Assembly: GCA_937916565.1 (NCBI GenBank)
Contig: CALFSR010000111.1
Location: 1-24,121 of the forward strand
Origin: an uncultured Bacillota bacterium
Lineage (GTDB): Bacteria > Bacillota > Limnochordia > Limnochordales > ZCTH02-B6
DNA length: 24,121 nt
Direction: 5' to 3'
Below the pieces are notes generated by a model that saw nothing but the letters and a program-made list of their open reading frames with translations, made no database searches and was not told the DNA's origin. Position 1 is the first letter of the stretch; every line of letters begins with the position of its first letter. This document shows positions 5,093-12,909 of the stretch, piece after piece. The translations under genes were made by a program, and so were the position numbers.

Positions 5093-7041
5093 TGACCTTG
5101 TTTAAGCGGCCGCGCCCGGATGGGCGGGCCGCGGCGCCGGAATCTTTGCGCCGGACGGGCGACGAGGCGGTGCGCCGCCGCCTGCAGGCCCTTTGGGAGC
5201 TTATGGCGCGCATCCACGGCTCCGACCGCCTGGTGCTTAAGGCCGGCAAGCTCAGCGCGTTGAAGGACATGCGCGCGGACGATCCCGGTCGCCAGCTTTT
5301 GGCCCTACAGCGGCTCGTCCACGAGGATCCGACGATCGATGAAGCGCCGCCGCCGGATCGGCTCGACGAAGCCCTCGACGAGATTGAGGACGCGGTGGCC
5401 GACATGCTTGCCCGGCGCCATCTTGAGGCCCAGATCGAGCAGCGGGTCGCCGAGCGCATGCAGGCCCGCCAGGAGGAGTACTTGCAAGAGCTCAAGCTCC
5501 AGGTGCTCAAGGAGGAAACCGGGCCCGACAACGCCCACACGCTGAAGAAGCTCGCCGCGCTGGAGAAACTCGAGCAGCGGCGCCTGTCCCGTTCGGTGAC
5601 GGAGGCGCTCCGGCCCCGGTCGCTGCAGGAGATCGTCGGTCAGGAGCGGGCGCTCGAGGCCTTGATGAGCAAAGTATGTTCGCCGTTTCCGTCCCACGTG
5701 CTGCTCTACGGGCCGCCGGGCGTCGGCAAGACGACCGCGGCCCGTCTCGTCCTGGAGGAAGCCAAGCGCCGCGCCTACACGCCGTTTTCCGAGGAAGCGC
5801 CCTTTGTGGAGGTCAACGGCGCCACTTTGCGCTGGGATCCCCGGGAAGTGACGAATCCGCTGTTAGGTTCGGTGCACGATCCGATCTACCAGGGGGCTCG
5901 GCGGGAGCTCGCCGACAGCGCGGTGCCCGAGCCGAAACCGGGCCTGGTGACGGAAGCCCACGGCGGGGTGCTGTTCATCGACGAGATCGGGGAGATGGAC
6001 CCGCTGCTCCAGAGCAAGCTGTTAAAGGTGCTGGAGGACAAGCGGGTGCAATTTGACTCGGCCTACTACGATCCCGATGATCCCAAGGTGCCCCGGTACA
6101 TCAAAAAGCTCTTTGAGGAAGGCGCCCCGGCGGATTTTCTCCTGATCGGGGCGACGACCCGCTCGCCGGAAGAGATCAACCCGGCGCTCCGATCCCGCTG
6201 CGCGGAGGTGTTCTTTGACCCGCTGTCGGAAGATCAGGTGCGGGACATCGTCGTCCAGGCCGCGGCCCGGCTCGGCGTGGAACTCGACGAGGACGTCCCC
6301 GCCCGGATCAGCCGCTACACGGCCGAAGGCCGCATGGCCACCCGCCTCTTGGCCGACGCGTACAGCCTCGCTCTGCACCGCTCAGGCGGGCGAACGCCGG
6401 TGCGCATCCGCGGCGAAGACGTGGCCGAAGTGGCGCAGCACAGCCGATTGTCGTCGCTGCCCATGGCCCAGGGCGGCGCCAGGGCCGAGGTTGGGCGGGC
6501 GCTCGGCTTGGGCGTCAGCCGCTACATCGGCTCCGTCGTGGAGATCGAGGCGGTCGCGTTTCCCGCCCGGGAGCCGGGCAAGGGCAAGGTGCGGTTCAAC
6601 GAAACCGCGGGGACGATGTACCGCGACTCGGTGTTTAACGTCGCGTCGGTGCTGCGCAAGGTGGCCGGCATCGACTTGTCCGACTGGGACGTGCACGTCA
6701 ACGTCGTGGGCGGCGGGCGCATCGACGGCCCGTCGGCGGGAGCGGCGATTTTCGTGGCCGTCATGAGCGCGATCCAGGAGCGGCCGGTGCGGCAAGACAC
6801 GGCGCTTACGGGCGAGGTTTCCATCCAGGGGTTCATACGACCGGTGGGCGGGGTGTATGAAAAGCTACACGGGGCAAGGCGCGCCGGCGTCCGGCGGGTG
6901 CTCATCTCCGCCGACAACGCCGCGGACTTGCCCGGCGGCGTCACCGGCGTGGACGTGGTGGCGGTGGCCACCGTCGAGGAGATCTTGCCCCACGTCTTTG
7001 CGCCAGGTCCGGGGGAGGGTGCGCAAGGGTGCGTGAGCTGA
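5092..7041 (+). CDS. lonC: Lon-family AAA+ protease, LonC type
   Basis: The product is 649 aa. A charged helical N-terminal region (residues 1 to about 165, with likely coiled-coil at 100-165) precedes an AAA+ module: Walker A GPPGVGKT (207-214), Walker B LFIDE (294-298), sensor GATTR (353-357) and arginine-finger candidates in ALRSRC (366-370). The Lon serine-lysine protease domain follows, with catalytic Ser548 in DGPSAG and Lys591 in YEKLHG. The large Lon N-terminal substrate domain is absent, and a long insertion lies between the Walker motifs. This matches the LonC family of Firmicutes, often described from spore formers, whose gene frequently neighbours rplI. The Meiothermus LonC has been reported to act without ATP; here both Walker motifs look intact. 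It is coupled to rplI by TGATG and overlaps aroE by 13 bases. Confidence 0.9.
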   Translation: MTLFKRPRPDGRAAAPESLRRTGDEAVRRRLQALWELMARIHGSDRLVLKAGKLSALKDMRADDPGRQLLALQRLVHEDPTIDEAPPPDRLDEALDEIEDAVADMLARRHLEAQIEQRVAERMQARQEEYLQELKLQVLKEETGPDNAHTLKKLAALEKLEQRRLSRSVTEALRPRSLQEIVGQERALEALMSKVCSPFPSHVLLYGPPGVGKTTAARLVLEEAKRRAYTPFSEEAPFVEVNGATLRWDPREVTNPLLGSVHDPIYQGARRELADSAVPEPKPGLVTEAHGGVLFIDEIGEMDPLLQSKLLKVLEDKRVQFDSAYYDPDDPKVPRYIKKLFEEGAPADFLLIGATTRSPEEINPALRSRCAEVFFDPLSEDQVRDIVVQAAARLGVELDEDVPARISRYTAEGRMATRLLADAYSLALHRSGGRTPVRIRGEDVAEVAQHSRLSSLPMAQGGARAEVGRALGLGVSRYIGSVVEIEAVAFPAREPGKGKVRFNETAGTMYRDSVFNVASVLRKVAGIDLSDWDVHVNVVGGGRIDGPSAGAAIFVAVMSAIQERPVRQDTALTGEVSIQGFIRPVGGVYEKLHGARRAGVRRVLISADNAADLPGGVTGVDVVAVATVEEILPHVFAPGPGEGAQGCVS

Positions 7042-7898
7042 CGGGCGAAGCGGCCGTCGTCGGCATCATCGGGTGGCCGGTGGCGCACTCCCTGTCGCCG
7101 GTGATGCACAACCGGGCCTTTGCCCACCTGGGCATGAACTGGGTCTACGTCCCGCTGCCGGTGCGCCCCGACGCGGTGGAGGCGGCCGTGGCGGGTCTGC
7201 GGGCGCTGGGGGTGCGGGGCGTCAACGTCACGATTCCCCACAAGACCGCGGTCATCTCTTTTCTCGACCGGCTGACGCCGGCCGCGGCGGCCATCGGCGC
7301 GGTCAACACCATCATCAACGAGGACGGCTGGCTCGTCGGCGATAACACCGATGGGTTCGGGTTTTTGCAGAGCCTGCGGGAAGAAGCGGAGTTTGACCCC
7401 GCAGGCAGCCGCGTCGTCATCCTGGGGGCCGGCGGGGCGGCGCGGGCGGTTGCCGTTTCCCTCGCGCAAGCCGGCGCGGCCCGGCTCGTCATCGCGAACC
7501 GCACCGTCGCCCGGGCCGAGGAACTCGCGGCGGCGGTCAGGGCCGTGGGCGGGATCGCCGCCGCCATCGGGCTTGAGGGGCCCGAGCTTCCGGAGGAGCT
7601 GGCCGGCGCCGACCTCCTGGTGCAGACAACGCCTGCGGGGATGCACGGCGGGGCGGCCGGGGAGCTGCCCGTGCAGGAGGACTGGCTTCGTCCGCCGTTG
7701 ATTGTATGCGATATCGTGTACACACCGCCGGAGACGCCCCTTTTGGCCGCGGCCCGGCGCCGGGGCCTGCGGGTCGTGCCCGGGTGGGGGATGCTCTTGT
7801 ACCAGGGCACCGCTGCCTTTGAACGCTGGACCGGCAGGCCGCCCCCGGTGGCCGTCATGCGGGCGGCTTTGCTGGAAGCGCTGGAAAAGGGACGCTGA
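7029..7898 (+). CDS. aroE: shikimate dehydrogenase
   Basis: This enzyme reduces 3-dehydroshikimate to shikimate with NADPH, the fourth step of the aromatic amino acid pathway, in the cytoplasm. The product is 289 aa, a normal length, starting at GTG 7029 behind GGGGGAGGG inside the end of lonC. The shikimate-binding pair is at SLSPVMHN (Ser21, Ser23). The catalytic Lys72 is in NVTIPHK and its partner Asp108 in GDNTDG. The NADP site is GAGGAARA (133-140) with the NRT motif (157-159), whose Arg and Thr usually select NADP. No other shikimate gene is in the window, so aroE is isolated from its pathway and instead coupled to lonC by overlap. Its stop lies 22 bases before the aminotransferase. Confidence 0.95.
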   Translation: MRELTGEAAVVGIIGWPVAHSLSPVMHNRAFAHLGMNWVYVPLPVRPDAVEAAVAGLRALGVRGVNVTIPHKTAVISFLDRLTPAAAAIGAVNTIINEDGWLVGDNTDGFGFLQSLREEAEFDPAGSRVVILGAGGAARAVAVSLAQAGAARLVIANRTVARAEELAAAVRAVGGIAAAIGLEGPELPEELAGADLLVQTTPAGMHGGAAGELPVQEDWLRPPLIVCDIVYTPPETPLLAAARRRGLRVVPGWGMLLYQGTAAFERWTGRPPPVAVMRAALLEALEKGR

Positions 7899-7920
7899 AG
7901 CTTAAGGAGGCACATCCGGC

Positions 7921-9105
7921 ATGTCGGACAAGCAGTACGGCGAGCTGCGGCCCGGGCAACGGGTCCTCATGGGCCCCGGTCCCAGCGAGCTGGACCCCCG
8001 CGTCTTGCGGGCCCTGGCTACGCCCGTGGTCGGCCACCTGGACCCGGACTTTCTCAACGTCATGAACGACACACGCGACTTGATCCGCTCCGCCTTTGCC
8101 ACAAGCAACCCGCTCACGGTGGCCATGTCGGGCACGGGCAGCGCCGGTATGGAGACGTGCCTGGTCAACCTGCTCGAGCCCGGGGACCGCGCCGTCGTCT
8201 GCGTCATCGGCGCGTTTGGGCAACGCATGGTGGACATCGCCGGGCGCACCGGGGCGGAGGTCACGGTGGTGGAGGCGCCCTGGGGGAGCGCCATTGACCC
8301 CGCCGACGTGGAAGCGGCCTTGAAGCGGGGCGGCGTGAAAGTCGTCGCCCTCGTGCACATCGAAACCTCCACCGGCGTCTGGCAGCCCGTGGAGGAGATC
8401 GCGGCCCTGGCCCGGGCCCACGACGCGCTGGTCGTGTTGGATGCGGTGTCGTCCCTGGGCGGCGTCCCGGTGCCGGTGGATGCCTGGCAGGTGGACGCCG
8501 TCTACAGCGGTTCGCAAAAGTGCCTGAGCGCCCCGCCTGGTCTTGCGCCCGTCACCATGAACGAACGGGCCCGGGCCGCCATCGGCCGGCGGCGGACCAA
8601 GGTGCAAAGCTGGTACCTGGACCTGACCATGATCGAGAACTACTGGGGCGAGGCGCGGGCGTACCATCACACGGCCCCGATTTCCATGGTGTACGGCCTG
8701 CGGGAGGCGCTGCGCATCGCCGCCGAAGAAGGATGGGAAGCTCGGTGGCAGCGGCACCTGCGGCTCGGCCGGGCGCTGCAGGCCGGCCTTGAGGCGATGG
8801 GATTGTCCATCATCGCGCCGCCGGAGCTGAGGGCGCCGGTGGTGACCGCGGTGCGGGTGCCCGACGGGATCGACGAGGCGGAAGTTCGCCGGGAGCTTTT
8901 GGCCACCTACGGCCTGGAGATCGCCGGGGGCTTGGGCGAGTTTAAGGGCCGCGCGTGGCGCATCGGGCTCATGGGCAACTCGTGCCGGTGGAAGAACGTC
9001 GTCCTGTGCCTGACGGCGCTGTCGGCCGCCCTGCGGGCCCGGGGCTACCGGGCGTCCGCCGACGAAGCCATCGCGGCGGCCTCGGCGGCGCTGGCCGCCA
9101 ATTGA
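7921..9105 (+). CDS. class V aminotransferase, alanine/serine-glyoxylate type
   Basis: This is a PLP enzyme of fold type I. The product is 394 aa, starting at ATG 7921 with AAGGAGG at 7905-7911. The opening PGQRVLMGPGPSELDPRVLRAL and the GHLDPDF segment are characteristic of alanine-glyoxylate, serine-glyoxylate and serine-pyruvate aminotransferases. Lys200 in YSGSQKCLSAPPGL is the Schiff-base lysine and Asp174 in LVVLDAVSSLGG contacts the PLP ring. SGTGSAGMETC (70-80) is the phosphate-binding cup. The C-terminal GGLGEFKGRAWRIGLMG is also typical. The donor and acceptor cannot be fixed, though glyoxylate or pyruvate with alanine or serine is most likely. Its place just before ddl could suggest amino acid supply to the wall, but that is speculation. 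Confidence 0.88.
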   Translation: MSDKQYGELRPGQRVLMGPGPSELDPRVLRALATPVVGHLDPDFLNVMNDTRDLIRSAFATSNPLTVAMSGTGSAGMETCLVNLLEPGDRAVVCVIGAFGQRMVDIAGRTGAEVTVVEAPWGSAIDPADVEAALKRGGVKVVALVHIETSTGVWQPVEEIAALARAHDALVVLDAVSSLGGVPVPVDAWQVDAVYSGSQKCLSAPPGLAPVTMNERARAAIGRRRTKVQSWYLDLTMIENYWGEARAYHHTAPISMVYGLREALRIAAEEGWEARWQRHLRLGRALQAGLEAMGLSIIAPPELRAPVVTAVRVPDGIDEAEVRRELLATYGLEIAGGLGEFKGRAWRIGLMGNSCRWKNVVLCLTALSAALRARGYRASADEAIAAASAALAAN

Positions 9106-9169
9106 GGCGCGGAGGCGGGCGAGAGCGGCATATAAGGCAGTAGACGGCGGCGCGGCAGGAGGGACGATA

Positions 9170-10279
9170 TTGCGGAAGCTGCGGGTGGGAGTTATCTTCG
9201 GCGGGCGCTCCGGCGAGCACGAAGTGTCGCTCATGTCGGCCCAGAGCGTCATGCAGGCCATGGACCGGGACAAGTACGAGGTCGTGCCCATCGGCATCAC
9301 CCGGGACGGCCACTGGATCGCGTCGGGCGACCCGCTCCGGGCGCTCATCGAGGGAAACCCGCAGCTCGCGGCGCCGGCAGCCCTCCTGCCGCAGCCGGGG
9401 ACGCGCTCGCTGGTGCCCATGGGACCCGCCAAGACGAGCGCCCTCGGCGAGATCGACGTCTTTTTCCCGGTGCTTCATGGTCCATACGGCGAGGACGGCA
9501 CCGTCCAGGGGCTCCTCGAGCTCGCCGGCGTCCCGTACGTCGGGGCCGGCGTGGCGGCGTCGGCGGTCGGGATGGACAAAGCGCTCATGAAAGCTCTCTT
9601 TCGCCAGGCCGGCCTGCCTGTCGTCGACTACACGGTGGTGACCGCCGCCCAGTGGCGGTTGGACCCGGCCGCCGTCCGGGACCGCGTCGGTGGGCAGATC
9701 GGATTTCCGTGCTTCGTCAAGCCGGCCAACCTCGGCTCCAGCGTCGGCGTCAGCCGGGTGAGCGGTTCGGCCGATTTGGACGATGCCCTGGCCGAAGCTT
9801 TTGGCTACGATCTGAAGGTGCTGGTGGAGCGCGCTGCGCAAGGGTGCCGGGAAGTGGAAGTGAGCGTCCTGGGCAACGACTTCCCGGAAGCGTCCATCCC
9901 CGGCGAGATCGTGCCGGCGGCGGACTTTTACGACTACCGCTCCAAGTACTTGGACGAGCGGTCCGAGCTGATCATCCCCGCGCGGATCAGCGCGGCGGCC
10001 GCCGGCCGAGTGCAGAGCATGGCCCTGGACGCTTTCCGGGCCATCGACGGAGCGGGCTTGGCCCGGGTCGATTTCTTCGTCCACAAGGAGACGGAGGAGA
10101 TCTGGGTCAACGAAATCAACACCATGCCCGGGTTCACCCGGATCAGCATGTACCCCAAGCTGTGGGAGGCGTCCGGCCTGCCCTACCCGCAGCTGATCGA
10201 TCGCCTCATCGAGCTGGCCTTGGAACGCCACGCTCAGAGGGCGCGGCTTAAGACTAGTCCCCCGGAGCCGGCCCCATGA
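9170..10279 (+). CDS. ddl: D-alanine--D-alanine ligase
   Basis: Ddl makes the D-Ala-D-Ala dipeptide for peptidoglycan from two D-alanines and ATP. The product is 369 aa, starting at TTG 9170 with AGGAGGG at 9157-9163. The first-substrate loop is FGGRSGEHEVS (residues 10-20), and HGPYGEDG (103-110), the ATP-grasp KPANLGSSVGVS (184-195) and metal-binding VNEINTMPG (313-321) follow. The omega loop reads FYDYRSKYLD. The tyrosine after the lysine (Tyr260) is what D-Ala-D-Ala ligases have, whereas D-lactate-adding ligases carry phenylalanine there, so ordinary vancomycin-sensitive wall precursors are predicted. No murF lies beside it, which is unusual compared with many ddl genes. The 64-base gap before it holds only its ribosome binding site. 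Confidence 0.95.
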   Translation: MRKLRVGVIFGGRSGEHEVSLMSAQSVMQAMDRDKYEVVPIGITRDGHWIASGDPLRALIEGNPQLAAPAALLPQPGTRSLVPMGPAKTSALGEIDVFFPVLHGPYGEDGTVQGLLELAGVPYVGAGVAASAVGMDKALMKALFRQAGLPVVDYTVVTAAQWRLDPAAVRDRVGGQIGFPCFVKPANLGSSVGVSRVSGSADLDDALAEAFGYDLKVLVERAAQGCREVEVSVLGNDFPEASIPGEIVPAADFYDYRSKYLDERSELIIPARISAAAAGRVQSMALDAFRAIDGAGLARVDFFVHKETEEIWVNEINTMPGFTRISMYPKLWEASGLPYPQLIDRLIELALERHAQRARLKTSPPEPAP

Positions 10280-10381
10280 CCCGGCCCCATGACCCGGCCC
10301 GCGGCGACCGCCCGTTCGGGAGGATTCGAGCGCCGATGGGCCGAAATCGCGCGTCCACGCCTCCAGGAGGTGAATCCGTCC

Positions 10382-11284
10382 ATGGCCACGGAAGGCATCC
10401 GCTTGGACGACGGCGGCTTGCGGGCAAGCTGGCCGCTTGCGGTGCCGCGCGCCCTCCTGGAAGCGTACCAGCCCCTATTGGGCCCGACCGCTACGCTGCT
10501 GTGGCTCAACCTATACAGCCTGGCCGAAGCGCCGGGTGAAGGCCCCGCCGGCAGGGATGCGCCCGGCGCCGGCCTTGTGGACAAGCTGGCCCGGCGCATG
10601 GGCGTTGAGCCCGCAGCCGTGGAGGGCGCCGCGGGGGCTTTGGAGAGCGTGGGGCTGTTGCGGCGGACGGCGGACGGCTGGGTCGTGCTCTGGCCGGTGG
10701 CCGCACCGGCGGTCGTGCTTCCGGGCGCGGGGCTTGCGGCGCAAGGCGCCGCTGCCGCGGCCGAGGGCGCATCCGCAGCCGAGGGCGCACCCGCAGCCGA
10801 AGCTGTGCCCGCCGCGGGGCGGGGTGCCGGCCGCGGGGCCGGTGGTCAAGCCGCCCGCCAGGCGCCGCCGAACCAGGCGGCGGGCGGTCGTGGCGCGGAC
10901 GACTGGGATTCCATGGAAGCTGCCATGAGCGCGGTGGTCGCGTTCTACCACCAGCGCATCGGCCTGCTCGGGCCGTCCCAGTTCGAGCGGCTGCGTTTCT
11001 GGGTGGAAGAGCAGGGAATGTCGCCCGAGGTGGTCGCCATGGCCATCGAGGAGACCGTGCAGTCGGCTCGCACCCCCCGGCTGAACTACCTGGAAGGGAT
11101 CTTGCGCAATTGGTACAACGAGGGAATCCGCACGCTGGACGACCTGCAGCGCAGCCAGCGGGCCAAGACGTTGCGCCAGGCGGCCCCGGTGGAGGGTGCT
11201 CCCAACTCGGGCGCCTACCGCGCGGTGGACGCCGAAGCGGTGAAGCGGTGGAAGGAGATGTTCGCCGATGAGTATGACGGCTGA
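10382..11284 (+). CDS. DnaD-like replication initiation protein
   Basis: DnaD-family proteins remodel origin DNA and help load the replicative helicase in Firmicutes. The product is 300 aa from ATG 10382, with AGGAGGTGA at 10365-10373; the frame is open back to 10289 without a better start. Residues 13-110 resemble the winged-helix N-domain (ALLEAYQPLLGPTATLLWLNLYSLAE). Residues 115-172 form a linker of alanine, glycine and arginine that includes three 18-base tandem units. Residues 183-252 are the DnaD C-domain, with FYHQRIGLLGPSQFERL and the characteristic NYLEGILRNWYNEG. The last 17 bases overlap the start of dnaB, so the loader-like protein and the helicase are translationally coupled. 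No dnaI-type ATPase loader is in the window. Confidence 0.88.
   Translation: MATEGIRLDDGGLRASWPLAVPRALLEAYQPLLGPTATLLWLNLYSLAEAPGEGPAGRDAPGAGLVDKLARRMGVEPAAVEGAAGALESVGLLRRTADGWVVLWPVAAPAVVLPGAGLAAQGAAAAAEGASAAEGAPAAEAVPAAGRGAGRGAGGQAARQAPPNQAAGGRGADDWDSMEAAMSAVVAFYHQRIGLLGPSQFERLRFWVEEQGMSPEVVAMAIEETVQSARTPRLNYLEGILRNWYNEGIRTLDDLQRSQRAKTLRQAAPVEGAPNSGAYRAVDAEAVKRWKEMFADEYDG
10757..10810 (+). repeat. three 18-bp tandem units in the DnaD-like linker
   Basis: In-frame units at 10757-10774, 10775-10792 and 10793-10810 encode AAEGAS, AAEGAP and AAEAVP. The first two differ at two positions and the third is more diverged. This looks like a minisatellite expansion within a disordered linker and may vary in copy number between strains. 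Confidence 0.7.
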
Positions 11285-12644
11285 GGCGCGCCGCAGCGGC
11301 ATGCTGGCCGACGTGGACGCCGAGCGCCGCGTCATCGGCATCCTGCTCAAGCACCCGGAGACGATCGACACCATCGTCGACCGGCTGCGCGTCGAGCACT
11401 TTTCGGATCCGGCGCACCGGCAAGTGTACGAGGCCGTCCTCGATCTCTACAACCACGGCGGCCGGGTGTCGTACACGCAAGTTTACGCCAAGCTGCGCAA
11501 AGTCGCCGGCTACCCGTGGAACGACATCCTCATCGCCATTACGGAGTCCTTCGTCAGCCAGGCCGAGCTTGGACCCAGCCTCGACTCCCTGGACGAGCGG
11601 CTCGCCCGCCGGCGCCTGCTGGCGGCGGCCGAGGAAATCCAGCAGATGGTCCTCGGCGAACACGAAGAGCCCCTCGAGCGGCTGCTGGCCAAGGCTCAAG
11701 AGCTTATCTTCAAGGCGACCGCCAAGACCGGCGGCGGCGACGACGTCAAGGATCTCATCGAAGTGCTGCGCAAGTGCTACGTGGAGCTTCTGGAGCGCCG
11801 TGAAGGCCGCAAGCCGGCGGGCCTTTTCGTGAAATTCCCGTCCGTCGACATGATGACGACGGGCTTCAAGCCCGGGGACCTGATCATCTTGGCCGCAAGG
11901 CCGTCCATGGGCAAGACGTCCCTGGTGCTCAACTGGGCGGTCAACGTGGCCAAGGCTCGCCAGCGCACGTCCGTCCTGATTTTCAGCCTTGAGATGGATG
12001 ATGTTCAGATCGGTGACCGCCTCGTCATCAGCGAGTTGCTCCGGTACAAGGCGGAGCCCGGCAGCGAGATCACCGCGCGAGACTACATGACGCGCCTTTC
12101 CGATGAGCAGCTGGGCCGGATTACGCCGATCTTCAATGAACTGTACCAGTTGCCGATCAAGATCGTGGACCGGCGCGGCCTGACCGTGAGTGAGATCCGG
12201 GCCAAAGCCCGCAAGGTCAAGGCCGAAGATCCTAGTCTCGGCCTGATCATCATTGACTACCTGCAGCTGATCAAGCCGCCGGCCAACAGCAACAAGAACT
12301 GGGCGCTCGTGGTCGGCGACATCGTGCGGGAAGTTCGCGACCTCGCCGGAGAGCTCAACGTGCCCATCATTCTCTTGTCCCAGCTCAACCGGGGCGTCGA
12401 ATCCCGGGAGGACAAGCGGCCGGTCATGAGCGACCTGCGGGACAGCGGCAACATCGAGGAGTTCGCCGACGTCGTGATCTTCTTGTACCGCGACGACTAC
12501 TACTACCCCGACCGCGCCCGGGAGCAGGGCACCGAGGGCCTCGTGGAGGTCATCTTCGCCAAGCAGCGCAAAGGCGAAACCGGGAAGGTGCAACTGCGCT
12601 TCTTCAAGGAATTCACCCGCTTCGTCGACGTGCACGAGGTGTAG
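11268..12644 (+). CDS. dnaB: replicative DNA helicase DnaB family
   Basis: This is the hexameric 5'-3' helicase at the fork (called DnaC in Bacillus). The product is 458 aa, starting at ATG 11268 within the end of the DnaD-like gene; ATG 11274 is a close alternative. The N-domain opens with DVDAERRVIGILLKHPETID (residues 16-35). The RecA-like domain has Walker A RPSMGKTS (211-218), catalytic Glu242 in FSLEMDD, Walker B LIIIDYLQL (326-334), and a DNA-binding/arginine-finger region from SQLNRGVESREDKRP to SDLRDSGNIEEFADVVIFLYRDDYY (371-412). The C-terminus ends FAKQRKGETGKVQLRF and is complete. No intein interrupts it, although dnaB is a common intein site. In many Firmicutes dnaB lies directly after rplI or lonC; here four genes separate it from lonC. 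Confidence 0.97.
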   Translation: MSMTAEARRSGMLADVDAERRVIGILLKHPETIDTIVDRLRVEHFSDPAHRQVYEAVLDLYNHGGRVSYTQVYAKLRKVAGYPWNDILIAITESFVSQAELGPSLDSLDERLARRRLLAAAEEIQQMVLGEHEEPLERLLAKAQELIFKATAKTGGGDDVKDLIEVLRKCYVELLERREGRKPAGLFVKFPSVDMMTTGFKPGDLIILAARPSMGKTSLVLNWAVNVAKARQRTSVLIFSLEMDDVQIGDRLVISELLRYKAEPGSEITARDYMTRLSDEQLGRITPIFNELYQLPIKIVDRRGLTVSEIRAKARKVKAEDPSLGLIIIDYLQLIKPPANSNKNWALVVGDIVREVRDLAGELNVPIILLSQLNRGVESREDKRPVMSDLRDSGNIEEFADVVIFLYRDDYYYPDRAREQGTEGLVEVIFAKQRKGETGKVQLRFFKEFTRFVDVHEV

Positions 12645-12705
12645 CGCGGGCGGCAGGGGTCGCCCGTCCGCCCGGCGTACCTGGATCGGCGGGAGCGAAG
12701 GACGG

Positions 12706-12909
12706 TTGGATTTGTTCGAAGACATGGAGCGCCTCAAGCTGCGCTTTCTGACGGCCTTCGAAGGGCTCGCGCGGCGGGGTGTCATCAGCGAGGCGCAGCT
12801 CGCGGAAATTTTTGATCTGGTGGACAGGCTCGACGAGCTGTCCGAAGAGGAGATCCGGACGCTCTTGGGCCGCTACATCCCGGGGGATGACGATGCCGGT
12901 CTTGCGTGA
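12706..12909 (+). CDS. small acidic helical protein of unknown function
   Basis: I do not recognise this 67-aa protein. It starts at TTG 12706 (alternatives TTG 12712 or ATG 12724) after a GGGAGCGAAGGA purine box. The composition is amphipathic and acidic. It probably has two helices: residues 4-24 (EDMERLKLRFLTAFEGLARRG) and 29-53 (EAQLAEIFDLVDRLDELSEEEIR), then a loop GRYIPGDDDAG. No cysteines, signal peptide or membrane segment are present. It lies 61 bases after dnaB and overlaps the following G5/3D-protein gene by 17 bases, so it is probably translated as part of that unit. Its open frame, ribosome binding site and overlap favour a real gene. A role in the primosome or in wall remodelling would be a guess. 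Confidence 0.6.
   Translation: MDLFEDMERLKLRFLTAFEGLARRGVISEAQLAEIFDLVDRLDELSEEEIRTLLGRYIPGDDDAGLA

Noticed and set aside
12645..12675. GC-rich inverted repeat after dnaB (GGGCGG and CCGCCC)
   Set aside because: The stem is short, has competing pairings and a large loop, and has no T run; such repeats are expected by chance at this base composition.
10506..12785. 759-codon minus-strand open frame antisense to dnaD and dnaB
   Set aside because: The opposite strand encodes clear DnaD and DnaB proteins, and the antisense product is low-complexity Arg/Pro/Ala-rich with no recognisable domain.
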